Shown here piece by piece: positions 60,590-64,000 of a stretch of 64,000 nucleotides of DNA. How positions within the stretch are numbered: the stretch's first letter is position 1; every line of letters begins with the position of its first letter. The position numbers and the translations under genes were made by a program. The notes under the pieces were generated by a model. That model ran no database searches. It was given only the letters and a program-made list of their open reading frames with translations, and had not been told where the DNA came from. This DNA comes from CATQHB01 sp965262595 (lineage in GTDB: Bacteria > Chloroflexota > Dehalococcoidia > Lucifugimonadales > UBA3495): NCBI GenBank assembly GCA_965262595.1, contig OZ253548.1, forward strand, positions 496,001 through 560,000, given 5' to 3'.

Positions 60590-61351
60590 AGGGTTTATCC
60601 TCCTAAAATAATGGTGTTTCAGGAACCGAAATACGATACCAAGGTTACCACGCCCCTATATATTACGACAAGTACTTCGCCACTAGGTTAAACCTGACGG
60701 ATAACATAATGGAACTTCTGCCTTTGGCCTGGCGTCTATATCCTGCGTAACTCCAGGGTTGCCGTTCCCCGAATCGGAATCACGGAGCCTAGTTCATCTA
60801 TTGTACCACGTGATACAAGCAGTTTTACAATATTGTTGTGCAAGGGCTAAGGTAAATCGCAGTTTCGGGCTTTGGTTGCCATGGGCTACTTGGTCATTGC
60901 CTTCCGGCCGGCGCCGAGATAGCTTGATTCGATGCCGGTTACTCCAAGTCTCCCCGATAGGCACGGTAGGCCGTCCGGGTAATTTGCCCCACTCGTTTTG
61001 AATCCTGAATCGGCCGCTCCGTTGGGTTAGATAAAGGCATAGGCTTGGGAAGCGGCCTAGATTACTCCGGTGTCGTGATATGCGCCCGTCAAGGAAACAC
61101 CTCCGGTAATTGCTCTAATATTTTGTTCGGGACAGTTCCAGACAGTTGGAGGTAGTTTAGTGCGGTAGTACAGAAAGCAATTAGCCGGCGGTCAAACACG
61201 TTCGAACGTCAACGGCCAATGGTGAAACGGGAAGCGCAGCCGGCAAGAAAAAACGCCGATATGCTATACTGCGTCAAATTTGTTTGGCTGCTCCAGAGCA
61301 GTCGCCAAAAGTATTTCAAGCCATCAATACCTCAAGTTACAGGCAGCAGCG
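60590..61351. other. 760-bp region without a gene
   Basis: No frame has a good start or a family match. TATACT at 61264-61269 could be the -10 of the following NUDIX gene. The first ~60 bp hold the ribosome site of the duplicated-domain gene. Confidence 0.45.
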
Positions 61352-62116
61352 ATGAGAATAATTGAATCACGCCCCGACCGCTTTGGAGGGGTAATCACCA
61401 GCCCCGCCGGATTGCCGGCGGGCCCGGAGGACTTCAAGGGTCGTCTGGGTAATTCTATGACCTCCTGGAAAGCGGAGGGTTACCGGGTGGTGTGGTTGGA
61501 GGTGCCGATCGAACGGTCGGCCCTGATACCGGCCGCGGTCGAGGCCGGCTTTTCCTTCCACCATTCCGGCAATCGTGAAGGTATCGAATACCTGATGCTG
61601 ACGGTCCAATTGGAGACCGATGCGTATGTGCCGCCCTATGCGACGCACTATGTTGGCATCGGCGGGGTTGCGCTGAACGACGACAACGAGTTGCTGGTGG
61701 TCTGTGAACGTCACCGCAACCCGGGTCAACCCCCGTTCTACAAGCTCCCCGGCGGGGCGGTTCTGCCCGGCGAGCACTTGGTAGATGCCGTCATCCGCGA
61801 GGTGTTGGAAGAGACCGGTGTTCAGACCAAGTTTGAGGCTCTGGCCTGTTTCCGCCATTGGCATGGTTACCGTTACGGAAAGTCGGACATCTATTTCGTT
61901 TGCCGCTTGAGTCCGCTGAGCCGGGATATTACCAAGCAAGACGAGGAAATTGAAGAGTGTCTCTGGATGCCGGTGGAAGATTATCTTTCGTCGGAAAGCA
62001 CCAGCGTTTTTAACCGGCGCATCGTCAAGGCCGCCCTGGAACACCCCGGCATCGCTCCGGAGATAATTCAGGGCTTTGACGACCGGGAGCGGGAATTTTT
62101 TATGCCCCGTTCCTAG
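61352..62116 (+). CDS. NUDIX hydrolase with N-terminal pre-NUDIX domain (NUDT6-like)
   Basis: 254 residues from the ATG at 61352; the frame is open from 61280 but the motif-bearing part begins here. An N-terminal ~95-residue region resembles the pre-NUDIX domain seen in NUDT6-type proteins (WKAEGYRVVWLEVPIERSAL, 20 residues, then AGFSFHHSGN). The NUDIX box is GGAVLPGEHLVDAVIREVLEETG. The substrate is unknown. Confidence 0.82.
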   Translation: MRIIESRPDRFGGVITSPAGLPAGPEDFKGRLGNSMTSWKAEGYRVVWLEVPIERSALIPAAVEAGFSFHHSGNREGIEYLMLTVQLETDAYVPPYATHYVGIGGVALNDDNELLVVCERHRNPGQPPFYKLPGGAVLPGEHLVDAVIREVLEETGVQTKFEALACFRHWHGYRYGKSDIYFVCRLSPLSRDITKQDEEIEECLWMPVEDYLSSESTSVFNRRIVKAALEHPGIAPEIIQGFDDREREFFMPRS

Positions 62117-62314
62117 CTGCCGGCTTCATCCCCGGGTTGGCTAGCGCCGGCAAAATGCCGGTACCAATCCTCCTTGAGGTCCCGTCTGCTCCCCTCTTGA
62201 TTGGAACGGTTCGCCAGGGCCGTTTTCCGCCAAGCCAACTTGTCTGCGATCGGGAAATCAATATATGGCGCAATCCCCCCAAGTTTGACTGCCGGCTTCG
62301 GATAAAAAGGGTCC

Positions 62315-63943
62315 CTACCAAGCCGCTGCCTGACCATCGCCGCGGGGGTCCGATGCGCCCTTCAATATTCCGGAATCCGGGTCCAGGATAATCAACTGCA
62401 CCTTGCCGTCATAGATGCCTGGACGCCGTGGCGCTACCTGATGTCCCAGGGCCTCCAGTTCCTTGATCGTAGCCGCGGGCATGCCGGTTTCCACCCTTAA
62501 TTCCGGGGGCGTTTCCAGGCTGGCCGGATCGGTTCCGGGGAAACTCCACCAGCGCGGCGCCTCCACCGCTTCTTGCGGGTCCATTCCATAATCGATCAAG
62601 TTAGACAGAATTTGCAAGCCGCACTGGACCTGGAAGTCGCCGCCGGGAGTGCCACCTACGATGGCCGGGAGCCCGTTCCGCAGCGTAAGGTAACAGTTGA
62701 GCGTGTGCATCGTTCGCTTGCCGGGCTCGATAACGTTGGGGTGGCCCAGGTCAAGGCTGAACCCCCGACCGGCCCGATTGTTGAAAAGCACGCCGGTGCC
62801 CGGGGCGACAAAGCCGGAACCAAAAGCGTTGGACAGGCTATGAATCCAGGAAACGCAGTTGCCCGCGCCGTCGGCCACGCAGAAGTAGGTCGTGTCGCCA
62901 CCCCGGTCGGCAGGCTGGATTGAAGCGGCGTTGATTGCGGCTCGTTCCGAGTCTATTTCGGTGCGTCGCCGGTTGGCATAGTCCTTGGAAATCAGCTCAT
63001 CCAGGGGCCACTCGATGAACTTGGGATCGCCGGCCAGCCGGTTGCGGTCGGCGTAGGCTATTTTCTTGGCCTCGGCCATCAGGTGAATGGACTGGGGGCT
63101 GTTCTGGGGGTTGGACGACAAATCAAACCCCTCTACCAGGTTCAGCATCTCCAGAAGCAGGAAACCCTGAGAGGGCGGCCGGGTCTGGTAAACCAGGTGA
63201 TCCCGGTATGTCGTGGTAATGGGCTCGTAAATCTCGGCGCGGTGATCGGCAAAGTCGGACTCGGTAAACAGGCCGCCGGCTTCCGCCAGTCCCTTGACCA
63301 TTTGTTTAGTTAGGGGGCCGCGGTAGAAAGCATCGGCTCCGCCCTGGGCTACCTGCTCCAGGCTGCCGGCCAGGTCGGGATTGGCTAGCATATCTCCTTC
63401 ACTCGTAGGAATGCCGTCGGTGAGGTAAATGGCGGCGCTGGCCGGAAACTTGGATAACTTGTCCACCGCATGCTCAAAACTGCGCCCAATGCCCGGGGAA
63501 ACCGGAAATCCCTCCTCGGCATAGCCAATAGCGGTGTCGAGCAGCTGAGGAAACGGCTTGGTGCAAAAGCGGCGGTGAATCTCCTCCCAGGCAGCCACTT
63601 CCCCGGGGACGGAAATTGAGTGGGGCCCGTCTATCGGCATGGTGCGGTAACCCCGAGAGCGGTAGTAATCGGCGGTGGCGCCGGTGGCCGCGACCCCACT
63701 GCTGTTCACTCCCGTTACCTGGCCGGTGGCAGCCTCGTACAGCAGAACGAAGGAATCCGCTCCCAGACCGGATAAAGGAACCAGCGTGACGGCTTCGGTG
63801 GCGGCTACCGCCAGGGCAGCGTCGAAAGCGTTGCCGCCCTCCTGCATCACTTTTATTCCGGCCGTGGCGGCCAAGGGCGAGTTGGAGCAAACCATTCCTC
63901 GCCGTCCATAAACCAGGCTTCGGGACAATTCGGTAGTTACCAT
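62315..63943 (-). CDS. ggt: Gamma-glutamyltransferase (cytosolic-type, no signal peptide)
   Basis: 542 residues, N-terminal nucleophile hydrolase fold. Thr351 in GGDTTYFCVAD is the autocatalytic cleavage site and nucleophile; GSGFVAPGTGVLFNNR and the late RVETGMPAATIKELEALGH follow. The N-terminus starts directly with MVTTELSRSLVYGRRGMVCS, without a signal peptide, so unlike E. coli Ggt it would be cytosolic or lack export. The family cleaves gamma-glutamyl bonds in glutathione-like compounds. It ends 200 bp after the NUDIX gene, convergent to it. Confidence 0.92.
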   Translation of the reverse strand: MVTTELSRSLVYGRRGMVCSNSPLAATAGIKVMQEGGNAFDAALAVAATEAVTLVPLSGLGADSFVLLYEAATGQVTGVNSSGVAATGATADYYRSRGYRTMPIDGPHSISVPGEVAAWEEIHRRFCTKPFPQLLDTAIGYAEEGFPVSPGIGRSFEHAVDKLSKFPASAAIYLTDGIPTSEGDMLANPDLAGSLEQVAQGGADAFYRGPLTKQMVKGLAEAGGLFTESDFADHRAEIYEPITTTYRDHLVYQTRPPSQGFLLLEMLNLVEGFDLSSNPQNSPQSIHLMAEAKKIAYADRNRLAGDPKFIEWPLDELISKDYANRRRTEIDSERAAINAASIQPADRGGDTTYFCVADGAGNCVSWIHSLSNAFGSGFVAPGTGVLFNNRAGRGFSLDLGHPNVIEPGKRTMHTLNCYLTLRNGLPAIVGGTPGGDFQVQCGLQILSNLIDYGMDPQEAVEAPRWWSFPGTDPASLETPPELRVETGMPAATIKELEALGHQVAPRRPGIYDGKVQLIILDPDSGILKGASDPRGDGQAAAW

Positions 63944-64000
63944 TTTGCCTCCCTTGGGCCAATTTCAATCGTTTCCATTGGGTCTTGGATTGCCCCGCCA

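Noticed and set aside
1..64000. CRISPR array, rRNA, prophage or plasmid origin
   Set aside because: No regularly spaced repeats, rRNA, phage structural genes or replication genes were seen.

Overview
This looks like a chromosomal segment of an uncultured Chloroflexota bacterium, most likely of the SAR202/Dehalococcoidia type. That placement is an inference from gene content and needs a phylogeny. The content includes an 11-gene complex I without NuoEFG, an anchor-less SdhA-SdhB-SdhE succinate:quinone oxidoreductase, and many degradative genes: two luciferase-like flavin monooxygenases, a CaiB-type CoA transferase, an amidase, an Abhydrolase_10-type esterase, a PIG-L deacetylase and a DUF1800/DUF1501 pair. 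GC content looks moderate. TGA, TAA and TAG all serve as stops.

Layout. 1-5.4 kb (+): the 3' end of a monomeric isocitrate dehydrogenase, malate dehydrogenase, a two-gene unit of unknown role, a class III aminotransferase and a CBS-pair protein with a HEPN-like C-terminus. 5.4-23 kb (-): one respiratory block, read from right to left as nuoA-B-C-D-H-I-J-K-(DUF2007-like gene)-L-M-N, nadK, a NUDIX hydrolase, sdhA-sdhB-sdhE and a PIG-L deacetylase. Together with icd and mdh, this block links the oxidative TCA cycle to the quinone pool. 23-28.7 kb (+): an alpha/beta hydrolase, a CoA transferase, RdgB, and moaA and moaC flanking a small Ada-type zinc-binding protein, followed by a minus-strand gene of unknown function.

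29.0-41.4 kb: a tRNA(CAU) gene, then about 12.3 kb of accessory DNA ending in a second copy of the tRNA 3' half. I read this as an old tRNA-targeted genomic island that has lost its integrase. It holds two small genes each broken by one in-frame TGA, a GatC-like/amidase pair, an esterase, a deleted IS3-type transposase, a pentapeptide-repeat/TIR-like protein, a BNR-repeat protein, an HD-domain oxygenase-like protein, an SDR and a second transposase remnant.

41.5-64 kb: YkgJ-like and PAC2-like proteins, an MFS exporter, a luciferase-like monooxygenase, a candidate selenoprotein, an S9 peptidase, an NHL/DUF1501/DUF1800 group, a VOC protein, a second luciferase-like protein, a PuuE-like deacetylase, an Opp/Dpp ATPase pair, a DipZ-like thioredoxin protein, a protein with a duplicated unknown domain, a NUDIX hydrolase and gamma-glutamyltransferase.

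The strongest single observation is the gene at 45927-46694. It is a membrane-anchored TlpA-like thioredoxin in which a TGA sits exactly at the first cysteine of the CxxC motif. A cysteine-containing relative lies 12 kb away at 58273-59526. This is the classic signature of a UxxC selenoprotein. No CRISPR array, rRNA or intact integrase was seen.
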